Program-made: the position numbers and the translations under genes
Shown: piece after piece, positions 1 through 7,548 of the stretch
Layout of the letters: the number at the start of each line of letters is the position of its first letter
How positions within the stretch are numbered: position 1 is the first letter of the stretch
Origin: Jimgerdemannia flammicorona
Lineage: Eukaryota > Mucoromycota > Endogonomycetes > Endogonales > Endogonaceae
DNA length: 11,271 nucleotides
Reading direction: 5' to 3'
Assembly (NCBI GenBank): GCA_003990745.1
Contig: RBNI01006489.1
Location: forward strand, 1 to 11,271
The notes under the pieces: model-generated
The model's input: only the letters and a program-made list of their open reading frames with translations
Databases searched by the model: none
Told to the model about the DNA's origin: nothing

Positions 1-83
1 GCTTATCTCCGGCGGTCATGTGGTTCCTAATTCGGTTCGCCCCGTGTTGTGGCGCGTCCTCCCTTTTGGGACGTCGTATTTTG

Positions 84-116
84 TATATAAGGACCGCGCT
101 TTTGCATGGCAATAAA
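84..116 (+). promoter_or_regulatory. TATA box and AATAAA of DIRS-like copy A
   Basis: TATATAAG at 84-91 lies 84 bases upstream of the gag ATG at 175, and AATAAA follows at 111-116. Both signals are kept at matching positions in copy B (AATATAAG and AATAAA on the minus strand near 9310-9345), and copy C keeps the TATA part. This fits a terminal repeat that carries both promoter and polyadenylation signals. Their use is inferred, not shown. Confidence 0.55.
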
Positions 117-174
117 CGCCTGATGCATTTTCAGTTACGTTCTTTGTTCGTCCCCCTTATACACGCCTTTCCAC

Positions 175-261
175 ATGTCTTCCGTTCACTTTGACACTGG
201 CTCTGGGTTCGCTCCCTTGGCTCCCGCTGGGCCTTCTTCCTCCTCTCCCCTCCTTAATTGA
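175..261 (+). pseudogene. gag N-terminus of DIRS-like element, truncated (copy A)
   Basis: The ATG at 175 opens a 28-codon frame beginning MSSVHFDTGSGFAPL, followed by a proline/alanine stretch and four serines, and ending at TGA 259-261. The same start is present in copy B on the minus strand (MSSVCFDTGSGFAP), which supports both the start codon and the gag assignment. DIRS-like elements place a gag-like ORF directly after the terminal repeat. The last codons before the stop are probably not element sequence, because similarity to B stops right after the serines. The peptide is too short to have a function of its own; it marks where a full gag once continued. Confidence 0.6.
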
Positions 262-339
262 CCACTAGAGAGGTAAATGATGATTGCACTGATTGCTACA
301 TTTACACTGACTAGGAGGTAGATATAGATATAGAGATAT

Positions 340-1225
340 TGACTAGTACTTCTATGTAGACATCCAAGTCTTTTTCTCTGAACTATATATTATGTGAAAT
401 GACTATATACTACTTGCATAGGTCCCATAGTCAGTATGCTTACTCACCTTGGGTTTGAATTTATCCTGGATAGTATTGCTTTTATTGAGAACATATGCAT
501 TAGATCTGAATATATATATATGAGATATATCTGACTTGGATCTACTCTATAATTCTTCAGAGGTAAGATCATCATCCCTGTAATACTTATTATTACTGAA
601 ATCCTTACTTAATAATCAAGATACGCACTAGTTGTAGATGTATACCATGGTATTTATAGCTTTGGCCCAATAAGAATATAATAGTCTGGTGGTATTGATC
701 ATCATATCCATCATTTCTATGGCTATATGGTTAAATTGCTCAGCTATACTGTTCTGCTGAGACATATAGAGAGCTATTGTTTGATGGGTTATACTATATT
801 TCATCAGGAACTACTTGAACATATAGTTGATATATTTATATCTATTATCTAATCATATAGCATATATTCTATATCCTGTCTCATTCTCAGTGATTACTTT
901 AAATTCTTTAAATTTAACCAAGGCTTCACTTTTTACTAATAGAAGGTATACATATACTTTATATATAATCATTGACGAATGTGAGAAAATATCTCTTGCT
1001 AGAATTTGATGACATATATATTGGCCCACATATATCTGTATACACAAGGTTGAGGGTCCTGGATATGTATTTTAATAATTCTTGAATAGTCACTGGGATA
1101 CTTTATTTACTACACAATCTTTGCAGAAACCATCATACAGATGTACTACCAGTAATTCTCTAATAGATCCACTTCTTATCATCTGTTTGAGGCTCATCTT
1201 GCTGATATGTCCTAAGTATTGATAC
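340..1225 (-). pseudogene. copia pre-integrase and integrase remnant
   Basis: Integrase would insert element cDNA into the chromosome. The pre-integrase zinc region is at 1225-1111: YLGHISKMSLKQM, RSGSIREL and FCKDCV, the usual HxxLGHxS...CxxC pattern with the first His changed. The catalytic core follows in an open stretch (1047-853) with KVYVYLL and KSEALVKFKEF. At 765-727 MSQQNSIAEQFNH matches the conserved SPQQNGxAER block, and YWAKAINTMVYI follows near 670-640. Near 520-340 come the C-terminal motifs DKFKPK and SSEKKTWMST, which correspond to the copia region with the IPS(E/K)KKV-type motif. Frames are broken throughout and no complete domain is translatable. The RT that should follow is missing. 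Confidence 0.85.
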
Positions 1226-1399
1226 TATATATTAGATGCATCAGACATAGTTGTTATATATGTGGAGACTTTCTCACTACTTCGTATATTTTGATTGTAT
1301 AAAGATTACTATGTTTTAAGGCTGTCATTAATCTCTTGTTATTATGTAAATTATATACTGTTATATTCTTTGAATATGTATATATGTATCTCTTTGTTG

Positions 1400-1643
1400 T
1401 TATAGGTTATCATTTTTCTTTGAGAGAAGTGATTCTTTCCTATCTTTATAGTATATAGTATGTCTGTAAGAGTAGCAGCAGGCTCAATGATATTTCCATA
1501 GAGATGTATGCTGACATTTCCCTTTTATTGAGTATAGATGATATTGTTATCTCTCAACTTGATAAGTATAGAGTATTTGAACATTGATATATAAAGAACT
1601 ATTCCCTGTATGGTGTCATGTATTACATCACTCCAGAATCCAT
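1400..1643 (-). pseudogene. copia aspartic protease remnant
   Basis: At 1643-1608 the minus strand reads MDSGVM, a stop, then YMTPYRE. This is the copia protease signature, normally an LDSGA(S/T)xHMT block, with the catalytic Asp-Ser-Gly still present. The stop replaces a residue between the catalytic triad and the HMT-like part. The enzyme would cleave the gag-pol polyprotein. It lies between the gag zinc knuckle and the pre-integrase domain as in all copia elements. Further motifs (the GDN-like and hydrophobic strands) are too eroded to place, so the outer borders given are approximate. Confidence 0.65.
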
Positions 1644-2035
1644 TAATCAGACATTATTGTGATTGGCTGCATTTGCTATATATTCAGTAGATATATGGTT
1701 GGTGGTTTTTCTATCCACACTGCTGGTGATACTGATATTATCACACTTTTTATCAGCCCAAAAGTGTTTCACTGACTAGTATTTGTAGGTGATAAGTTGG
1801 TGGATTTGGTAGTCAAACTGCTTGTAGATATCAATCTTGTGCTGACAGAGCTGGCAGAACTGACTCTAGTAGTAGATTTGGCAGGATTTTTCAATCCAAA
1901 ATTATCATTCTTGTCAGGCTTTGTAGATATGGAGGGACTGGTGGCTTACACAAAAAATAGATTACTGCTTTTATCAGTTTTGATAGTATTTATATTATCA
2001 TACTTCTCTCAATACCATCCATCACTCTCATATTG

Positions 2036-2914
2036 CTAATGCTGGCTTTTTCCATACTTTTTACCACTCTTCTTGTCATTTTTCCAATAATAACATTGGT
2101 GCTTCCTATGTCTATACTTGCTGCAATATTCACAGTAATCATCATACTTAGTTGATAGACTAGACTGATTATTGTTGATTTTGAGTTTGGGATCATTGGC
2201 CTTATTATTGACCATGCTTTTGACCTCATTTGGTATCATATCTACAGAATCCATAGAATGCTCTTTTGTAATCATTTTCTTTAGCACTGTTTCCTTGGTG
2301 CATTTCCTTATTTATAAGACTTATTATCATATAGGTATAGTCCATGAGAGTACTGCTCTCATGCATAGCTGTGACAATAATATTATATATATCTAAAAGT
2401 TCCCTTATGAGTACTATAACCTTATCTTTGTTGCCAATATAATCTGTAGACATGCTGAGGGAATTAATTTAATTTACCAGATTATCAACATGACTAGTAT
2501 ATTTGCAGATACTCTCCTTAGGTCTCATATAGCTGTGATTTTAGGTGAAATTTATTCAATACAGATACTTACATGTGATAATTTCATAGAGCTTCCCATG
2601 CTTCATTGACCATATCAGCATACATTATGAGCTTTATTTGTAAGTTCAACAATATGAATGAGATCTTATATAATACTTGGAAATTATTTATTTGATCACA
2701 GTCTTGAATCTGTACTTGTGGCTTTATATGTATACTCTACTAAGCAATATTTATTAAGGAGATTCATCATATAGAATACCCAGATAGTGTAATCTTTTCT
2801 ATCAAAGATTGGGATAGACCTCTTGGCTGTATTTACACTTACAATGAAGACTACTCCTATTGCCAGAATACTTGCAATTGATATATCTATATTGATTGCT
2901 AGGTTATTCATCAC
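2036..2914 (-). pseudogene. copia gag with intact zinc knuckle, broken frames
   Basis: Gag forms the virus-like particle and binds element RNA. The ATG at 2914 starts a 72-codon frame with the typical copia N-terminal motif IPIFDRKDYTIWVFYMMNLL. A second open stretch (2453-2226) holds the gag middle region, with SYNI-like YNIIVTA and LINKEM. A third (2287-2036) carries a basic tail around a complete CX2CX4HX4C knuckle at 2134-2093 (C-EY-C, H, C). The pieces lie in different frames and are separated by stops, so no full gag can be made. The knuckle is intact although the gypsy-like knuckle at 4477 has lost two cysteines. The start is supported by position just after the primer site. Confidence 0.8.
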
Positions 2915-2986
2915 TTGATATTTCTAGTATATATGATTGTATAGCATATATTTATAAGATATATATACTATAACTACTTAATGCTA

Positions 2987-3002
2987 GCAGGGCTCATAAC
3001 CT
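2987..3002 (-). other. Primer-binding site for half of initiator tRNA-Met
   Basis: Plus-strand GCAGGGCTCATAACC (2987-3001) is identical to the anticodon arm of yeast-type initiator tRNA-Met, with CAT as the anticodon. The minus strand, which is the element's sense strand, is therefore complementary to the anticodon loop. Ty5 and Drosophila copia are known to prime from this internal half of the tRNA rather than its 3' end. The site sits directly inside the putative LTR edge at 3004 and about 70 bases before the gag start, exactly where a primer site belongs. It has survived heavy mutation of the surroundings. Confidence 0.75.
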
Positions 3003-3003
3003 T

Positions 3004-3316
3004 TGTTATTGAAAAGAGAAGTATTTTAATTAAGTTTGTGTAGGATGCATATTTCACACATTACCAATAGATGATATAAGACTGATGAAATCACCAATCA
3101 TATATTGATATATCAAATTACTATATTAATATAATATGATAATTGAGCTGAATTAGAAGTAATAATTAGAGAATAGATATTTAATCATAATACCTCAATC
3201 TGATTTCTAATATGGTATATAATATAATTTAGCAGTCTCTCAATCTCATAGTTATATAATTTATATATTGTATAAAAGTGCAATTGTATAAATTCTACAA
3301 TTATACAGATTTCACA
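3004..3316 (-). repeat. Putative 5' LTR of the copia element
   Basis: On the minus strand the LTR should end in CA just before the primer site; the plus strand indeed starts TGTTATTG at 3004. The outer edge is placed at 3316, where the plus strand ends TTTCACA, giving TG...CA ends and about 313 bp, a usual copia LTR length. No second LTR is present to confirm the outer boundary, so only the inner edge is reasonably supported. The segment is very AT-rich with many TATA-like runs. Confidence 0.4.
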
Positions 3317-3529
3317 GATGAACAATTTGTATAGATATATAGATCTCTCAACTTTACAAATAATTTATAGAAAAAGAAGTTTTGACTTAGCCACTATATA
3401 GCTAGTAAACAATTATAAATATCCCTAGTATCTAAAATAAATAAATCTCAGATTGAAATAGTTCTAGTAAAGAGATAAGAAACTAGTAAGCCTTCTAGTA
3501 AATATACTTTAAACTCACTCAATTCTATA

Positions 3530-4620
3530 TCTGTAGACTCTGAGGAGTCAAAGAAGATCAAGTTTGAAGGTAAAAAAATCTATTATACTTTTACTAGTAT
3601 ATACATATCTACTATATTATAACTTCATATCTATTAGCGATAAATTTCTTACTTTTAAATAACAATAAATAACTACTACTATCTGACAAACACTTAAATC
3701 AAACCAAGACATCCAGACAAGATAGATATAAAATCACCAGTATTCTATAGATATACCTCTAATAAATCTGTTATTATCTTTTTTTGTAATTTTGAGTAAT
3801 ATACTACTATAATGATCTTATCATCATAACAACAAGTGGAGCTAATACTATTCAGTCACTGAGGATCAGTAAGAGCTATATTTATAGCTATAAATTATAT
3901 CAGAAATAATGATACTATAATACTGCTAACTCAGAAGATCTGATTGTAACCATCTACTATAAGAAGATCCTAAAGGACTAGCTCAATACTATCTGTAAAG
4001 AAATGAATGAAGATTCAAATATCTACTATATCTGAATCTACTATTAAATAATCTTTGATCAACTATACTAATATTATCAGAGATTAAATAGCTGAAGCAA
4101 TCTTCATAAAAGGAATTTATCCAGAGATAGCTATAGTAATCTGATTAATACTAATAGTCCTGAACTTAGCAAAGAAGGTAACTTATGCTCAGCAATATCA
4201 GATAGCCAGACATCCTCAAGAATATATAATATTGAGAGTTACTAGAGTCAGAATTGAAGTACTCAAGATAATTAGTATAATTTCTACAATATAATCAATA
4301 AAACACATCTCAACTAAAGGCTATAGAGTAGTAGAGAAATAGTAACCCTATGGAGAAACTTGTTATTAAGTTTACTGAAATGACTACCTATCTGAGAGAA
4401 TAGTAAAGGAAATCAGAGAAAGAGATTATTACCTAGCTCAGAAGTTTGCTATCAGTATAGATTAGAGGATAGAAATTGCTATACTTATAAAGATGAAGGC
4501 CACTACTTTAATAAATATATAAGTGAGATTAAGTATAAGACTCAGCTAAGTAATGCTATCAGAAACTATAAATAGACTAATATAATCAGGAAGAGGAAGA
4601 ATAGAAAGCATATTCAGCTC
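3530..4620 (+). pseudogene. gypsy-like gag remnant with damaged zinc knuckle
   Basis: Coding traces begin near 3532 (SVDSEESKKIKFEGK, like the start of a retroelement gag core). Around 4095-4195 there is a gag-type block FIKGIYPEIAIV followed by LAKKVTYAQQYQIAR, equivalent to the common F(I/L)xGLxPE...A...A pattern. At 4477-4518 a zinc knuckle is clear (CYTYKDEGHYFNKY) but its second and third cysteines are tyrosine, each explained by TGT to TAT, a G-to-A change. RNA binding by this copy would be lost. Many stops and at least one frame change break the region. The exact gag start is not determinable. Confidence 0.6.
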
Positions 4621-5245
4621 TTATCTTTAAGAAGAATATCTACCAGGAACTCTACAGGGGGCCACCAGAAAGACCTAAGAAGAAAACAGTAGAATAGCCT
4701 ATAGAAGGATAAATAAAAGTATCTACAGAAACTGAAATTACTATTGAAGAAATAGATCACAATATAGAACTTAAATAAGTAGTTAAAGATATTATCTAAG
4801 ATAATACTTCTACCAGTGAAGAAGAGAAGGAGAAGAAGCTGCAAAAAAGTAAAACTTTTTAGCATAATATCTTCAAGGATGAGAAACAGTAAATAGTCAA
4901 TATAACCTTTAGACAGTTGGGCAAAATTCCCATCTTTAGACAATAAATGAGACTGGGACTCATAGAAACAAATAAGAATCAAGAGAAGAAGATAGTTGGG
5001 GCCAATAATATATAGAAGGATTTAAGTAAAAAAAGAGAAAAAGATAACAATAAGATCTCTATATATATTATCTACCAGATTGAGAATGAAATCTTTGAAG
5101 CCATTATTGGTACAGAAGTAGGAGGATATCTTCTTAGTAAGAAAGCTATATATCAACTAGGTTGGGAAATTGAAGAAGCTATAAAATTGATATTTAGCAT
5201 AGCAGATAGTATAAGAGCTACCCCTTTGGGAAAAATTCAAGATTT
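4617..5245 (+). pseudogene. gypsy-like aspartic protease remnant with charged linker
   Basis: From 4617 a single frame can be followed for about 210 codons, interrupted only by TAA and TAG codons such as would arise from CAA and CAG. It starts SALIFKKNIYQELYRGPPE, passes through a lysine/glutamate-rich linker and reaches a protease at about 5085-5240: FEAIIGTEVGGYLLSKK, then LGWEIEEA and IADSIRATPLGKI. This matches the fungal gypsy pattern (I-DTGA, LGW, ADG, PLGK). The catalytic DTG has become GTE: the last G to E is G-to-A, but D to G is not. The frame ends in the poly-T tract at 5250, so RT, RNase H and integrase are lost. Confidence 0.7.
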
Positions 5246-5510
5246 TGTATTTTTTTTTTAATTTTATTTTTTATTGATAATAAAATAATGATAAATTAGT
5301 CTCTATCCATATATCTTGCAGAATATTTTCACTATATCAAGATACTCTGAAATGAGAGATCATATTAGTCAGAAATATATATAAATACTATATAATATTA
5401 TTTTGATTATATATATATATATATACATATACTCAAATGATTATAACTCTATACCTATTTATATCTATTTATCAACTTTACTTCCCTATCCATCCTATAA
5501 AGCAATTTTC
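5246..5510. other. AT-rich spacer with T run and (TA)9
   Basis: No gene is visible. A run of ten T (5250-5259) directly follows the broken protease, then short inverted AT motifs (TTTATT GAT AATAAA near 5270), and a (TA)9 microsatellite at 5408-5425. The T run may be a reverse-inserted poly(A) tail or simple slippage. Open frames here are low-complexity and not credible. Confidence 0.6.
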
Positions 5511-6360
5511 TCATTCAGTCTCTTCACTATTGAGCTTATTCTCCTTATCTTTCTCAACCTTCTCAGTCTCTATTTTATTATCCTCAACTTCCTTGGTGAC
5601 TTTTTTCTTCCTTCTACTATATCTCTTATTTACTGGCTTCACTGTCTTCTCAGTAGTCTTCTCAGTAGCCTTCTCAGCAGCCTTCTTATCAAGTGGTCTC
5701 TTCTTCTTAATATGAACTTCTGTTTTCTCCTTTTTCCCTCTCTTAAATTTATATTACTTCTTTTAGCTATGGCTACTGTCTCTTTTTTCTTTCTTCTGCA
5801 TTTCATTGGACCTATATTGTCTTTCATCTCTAACAGTACCTTTTATTTCATAATATTCTTCTTGGGCTTCTCTTCAGCTGGGTCTTTATTAGATATCTTT
5901 AGACCTATCTCATTGGCATCAGTCTTGCTCTCAGTCTTTTTCTCTCTATCTTTTAGTTCTTGGGCCATCTGACTTTCTTGCTCTTCTTGACTGTGGCCTT
6001 AGATTTCTTAATAGCAGATTTCTTTTTCTTGTCAGATTTATTATTATTGCTATTATCATTCTTCCCTTCTTCCTTTTGAATATATATTCCTTCTTGAATA
6101 CTGTCTTCATATACTCTTAGTCCTCATCACAGAGGTTATTGAATTTGGGAATTTTATCCACTGACCTGGTCTTGTTGATCAGGTTCTCTAGCATATTTCT
6201 TGTAGTATATTGTCAATGCTACTAGCTTACACTCATGAAACTATTCACCTTGACTTTAGTACCAAGGCAGAGTTCACCTTTCTTTCTTGATTTTACAGTC
6301 CTCACCACACTCATTCTTGGGGCCTTTGTAATATATATGCACTTTTCGGTTACTTGATCT
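5511..6360 (-). pseudogene. Unrecognised lysine/glutamate-rich coding ruin
   Basis: I do not recognise this. On the minus strand, lysine-rich coding-like sequence can be followed across three frames. The upstream part (6360-5953) gives, in alternative frames, VHIYYKGPKNECGEDCK and SVDKIPKFNNLCDED, then a K-rich tail ending KKVRWPKN. The middle (about 5970-5640) reads AQELKDREKKTESKTD and similar. The last part (5725-5511) has a short repeat KKAAEKATEKTTEKT (5690-5643) and ends at TGA 5511-5513. Stops are mostly TGA, TAG and TAA of the C-to-T type. Such basic, disordered sequence occurs in gag-like or nucleic-acid-binding proteins of transposons, but also in host nuclear proteins. One CpG (6347) remains near the upstream end. 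Confidence 0.4.
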
Positions 6361-6393
6361 CATATATTATAGTTTATATTATGGGAGAGAAGC

Positions 6394-6846
6394 ATGGATT
6401 TAAGATATTTCTATCAAGTTCAGAAGAGTAAACATTTCAGTAGATATGATCATTATAAATGCTACCAACTATAATATTCTCATCAGCAATCAGTAGCTTT
6501 AGTAGGTCAAGACTATAATGAATATAAACTCCCAGAAAATACAGATTATCTACTGAGAACAAAAGTTATGAATTTTCCAAAGGAGTACTTCCCAAGGTAG
6601 AGAAAGAAGGTAGTAAGTAAGAAGAAGTCTTCAGGAATCACTTAGAAGAAAATGATAGTTAAATGAATAAGTAAAGAAGACTGATATAAGAAGATTGTTA
6701 AAGAATATATACTACAAGGAGTATATTTTTATGAAGTTTGAATGTACAATATTTAGTATATAAATAAGTACTATTAATATATATCAATCTTTTGCAATAA
6801 TGTCAAGAGGTACAATAAGTTTGAAGGGGGAAGAAAGAAACTCTGA
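6394..6846 (+). pseudogene. Unrecognised divergent coding-like stretch
   Basis: I do not recognise this. From the ATG at 6394 one plus-strand frame runs about 150 codons with eight stops (the first at 6472, then 6598, 6643, 6664, 6682, 6739, 6754 and 6775). Between stops it gives non-repetitive peptides such as MDLRYFYQVQKSKHF, YNEYKLPENTDYLLRTKV, and YILQGVYFYEV, with a basic patch RKKVVSKKK. It diverges from the lysine-rich minus-strand ruin only some 35 bases away. In DNA this AT-rich, eight stops in 150 codons is only modestly fewer than chance, so the coding claim is weak. It runs into the direct repeat at 6784. Confidence 0.25.
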
Positions 6847-6916
6847 GAAAGATTTTTGATTCAAGAAATATGTATTTGAGTGAAAAGAAAAGAAATATAT
6901 GGTAGAAAAACCAGCC
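6784..6916 (+). repeat. Direct repeat R1, about 133 bp
   Basis: This aligns with 7179-7311 at roughly 85% identity by eye, including an identical 26-base start (TCAATCTTTTGCAATAATGT...), a shared TTTGAAGGGGGAAGAA block and a shared AAAGATTTTTGATTCAAG block. Differences are mostly transitions. The repeat starts are 395 bp apart. Possible identities are LTRs of a very short element, terminal or internal repeats of the neighbouring DIRS-like element, or a local duplication. Confidence 0.8.
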
Positions 6917-7178
6917 CCTTATATATATGTGTGGGGAGGGAGAGTGGTAGAAAAAGTGAGTATAAATATACATAAAAGTGAATATATGTTATGGTATGAA
7001 GAGTAGCATATAGTTCATGGAGTGCTGAATTAGATAGCATAAAGTAAAGAAGATCAAAAAAGAAAATGTATGCCCACTATATAGCCCAAAACAGAAATAA
7101 GGTATATGGTGCCAAAGACCTAAGTGTCTAAGATATTCTAGTATTTATTGACCTATGGGCTTGAATGAGCCCCATCAT
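6917..7178. other. 262 bp segment between direct repeats
   Basis: No gene is seen. The segment is purine-rich on plus, with GTGTGGGGAGGGAGAGTGG near 6930, AT runs and no CpG. I compared it by eye with the DIRS-like terminal regions (9249-9508 and 9669-9858) and saw no similarity. Its right end carries the hairpin sequences next to R2. Confidence 0.4.
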
Positions 7179-7182
7179 TCAA
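7155..7182. other. Two overlapping hairpin options beside R2
   Basis: ATGGGCT (7155-7161) can pair with AGCCCCAT (7168-7175, one bulge). TTGAATG (7161-7167) can pair with CATTCAA (7176-7182). The left arm of the second lies in the loop of the first, so they are mutually exclusive or form a pseudoknot. A role is not known. Confidence 0.4.
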
Positions 7183-7311
7183 TCTTTTGCAATAATGTCA
7201 AGAGATATGATGAGTTTGAAGGGGGAAGAAAAAAACCCTAGGAAAGATTTTTGATTCAAGGAATATATTTTGGGTGAAAAGAAAAACAACATACAGTAGA
7301 AAAACCAGTCC
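7179..7311 (+). repeat. Direct repeat R2, about 133 bp
   Basis: This is the partner of R1 at 6784-6916. R2 retains CCCTAGG where R1 has CTCTGAG, and both end in GTAGAAAAACCAG. It lies between the DIRS-like recombinase end (7549) and R1, that is, downstream of the recombinase on the element's sense strand, where DIRS, PAT and Ngaro elements keep their 3' repeats. I could not match either repeat to the 5' end of copy B. Confidence 0.8.
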
Positions 7312-7318
7312 AAATAAA

Positions 7319-7406
7319 TGTTGTGTGACCTGATGTGGGGGAAGTACAAATGAGGAAAGAAGTGTTATGTGATCTGATGTGGGGAAAGTGAGAATGAGGA
7401 AGGACT
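7319..7406 (+). repeat. 44 bp tandem duplication
   Basis: Two consecutive units of 44 bp begin TGTTGTGTGACCTGATGTGG (7319) and TGTTATGTGATCTGATGTGG (7363). Both continue with a GGAAGT/AAAGTG stretch and AATGAGGAA. They differ mainly by transitions, so the duplication is older than part of the C-to-T decay. Confidence 0.8.
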
Positions 7407-7480
7407 AATACCTAAAGAAAAGTAGGAAAGTGTAGGCAGAAAAAATAGGTTGGTACTATGAGCAATATGATATCAGAATG

Positions 7481-7507
7481 ATGTGGAGAGTGTGTGGCAC
7501 TCCACAT
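7481..7507. other. 8 bp perfect stem-loop past the recombinase end
   Basis: ATGTGGAG (7481-7488) and CTCCACAT (7500-7507) are exact inverted repeats with an 11-base loop. The hairpin lies 42 bases past the last recombinase codon on the element's sense strand. It could be a 3'-end structure or a recombination half-site pair; nothing else supports either role. The flanking 7407-7480 and 7508-7548 hold nothing I can identify. Confidence 0.35.
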
Positions 7508-7548
7508 TAATAGCTGGTGTCATGGGCCCATATGCAGTAAGATATACT

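Larger units (their letters stand above)
1..261 (+). mobile_element. 5' end of DIRS-like retroelement, CpG-rich copy A
   Basis: This is the left, promoter-bearing end of a tyrosine-recombinase retroelement, cut by the window start. It is assigned by alignment to the same region in copy B (9170-9430, minus strand), which leads into a gag start and, further on, an RNase H and tyrosine recombinase. Copies A, B and C share blocks such as TCATGTGGTTCCTAAT and TCCTCCCTTTTGGGA. Copy A has 18 CpG in 241 bases while B and C have lost nearly all of them, so A is younger or escaped mutation. Similarity to B ends just after the gag serine codons near 252, and by 262 the sequence is CpG-free copia material. 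Copy A is therefore truncated on its right side. Confidence 0.75.
262..3316 (-). mobile_element. Decayed Ty1/copia retrotransposon, truncated before RT
   Basis: Read on the minus strand, the order is that of a Ty1/copia element: putative 5' LTR (3316-3004), initiator-Met primer site (3002-2987), gag (from 2914), zinc knuckle (2134-2093), aspartic protease (around 1643), pre-integrase domain (1225-1111) and integrase (to about 340). The RT and RNase H that should follow integrase are absent, because the element meets DIRS-like copy A at about 262. No 3' LTR is visible. Reading frames are broken by stops explained by C-to-T change and by frame changes. I find only three CpG in 262-3316 (near 624, 976 and 1283). 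Confidence 0.85.
3530..5245 (+). mobile_element. Decayed Ty3/gypsy-like gag-protease fragment
   Basis: Plus-strand coding traces give gag, zinc knuckle, a charged linker and aspartic protease, in that order, then stop at a T run before any RT. The composition is A-rich on this strand, with no CpG found apart from one at 3638. Neither LTR can be recognised; 3317-3529 is AT-rich with no identifiable feature. Orientation is opposite to the copia element on its left. Assignment to Ty3/gypsy rests on the gag and protease motifs only, since RT and integrase are absent. Confidence 0.65.

Noticed and set aside
2987..3001. tRNA-Met gene
   Set aside because: Only the anticodon arm matches; D arm, T arm and acceptor stem are absent, and the position fits a primer-binding site.
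4614..4982. 122-codon minus-strand frame
   Set aside because: It is antisense to the gypsy-like linker/protease frame, low-complexity (Phe/Leu), with no motif.
5403..5972. 189-codon plus-strand open frame, rich in Leu, Phe and Ser
   Set aside because: It is the antisense of the lysine/glutamate-rich minus-strand ruin. Purine-rich sense DNA gives a stop-poor, hydrophobic antisense frame; there are no family motifs.
6784..7311. Split direct repeats (A1-B1-A2-B2) of a Ngaro/PAT element
   Set aside because: The segment between the repeats should match the 5' end of copy B, and by eye it does not. Kept only as an open question.
6784..7406. CRISPR-like or satellite array
   Set aside because: There are only two long imperfect repeats and one two-unit tandem duplication, without regular spacers, in a eukaryotic context.
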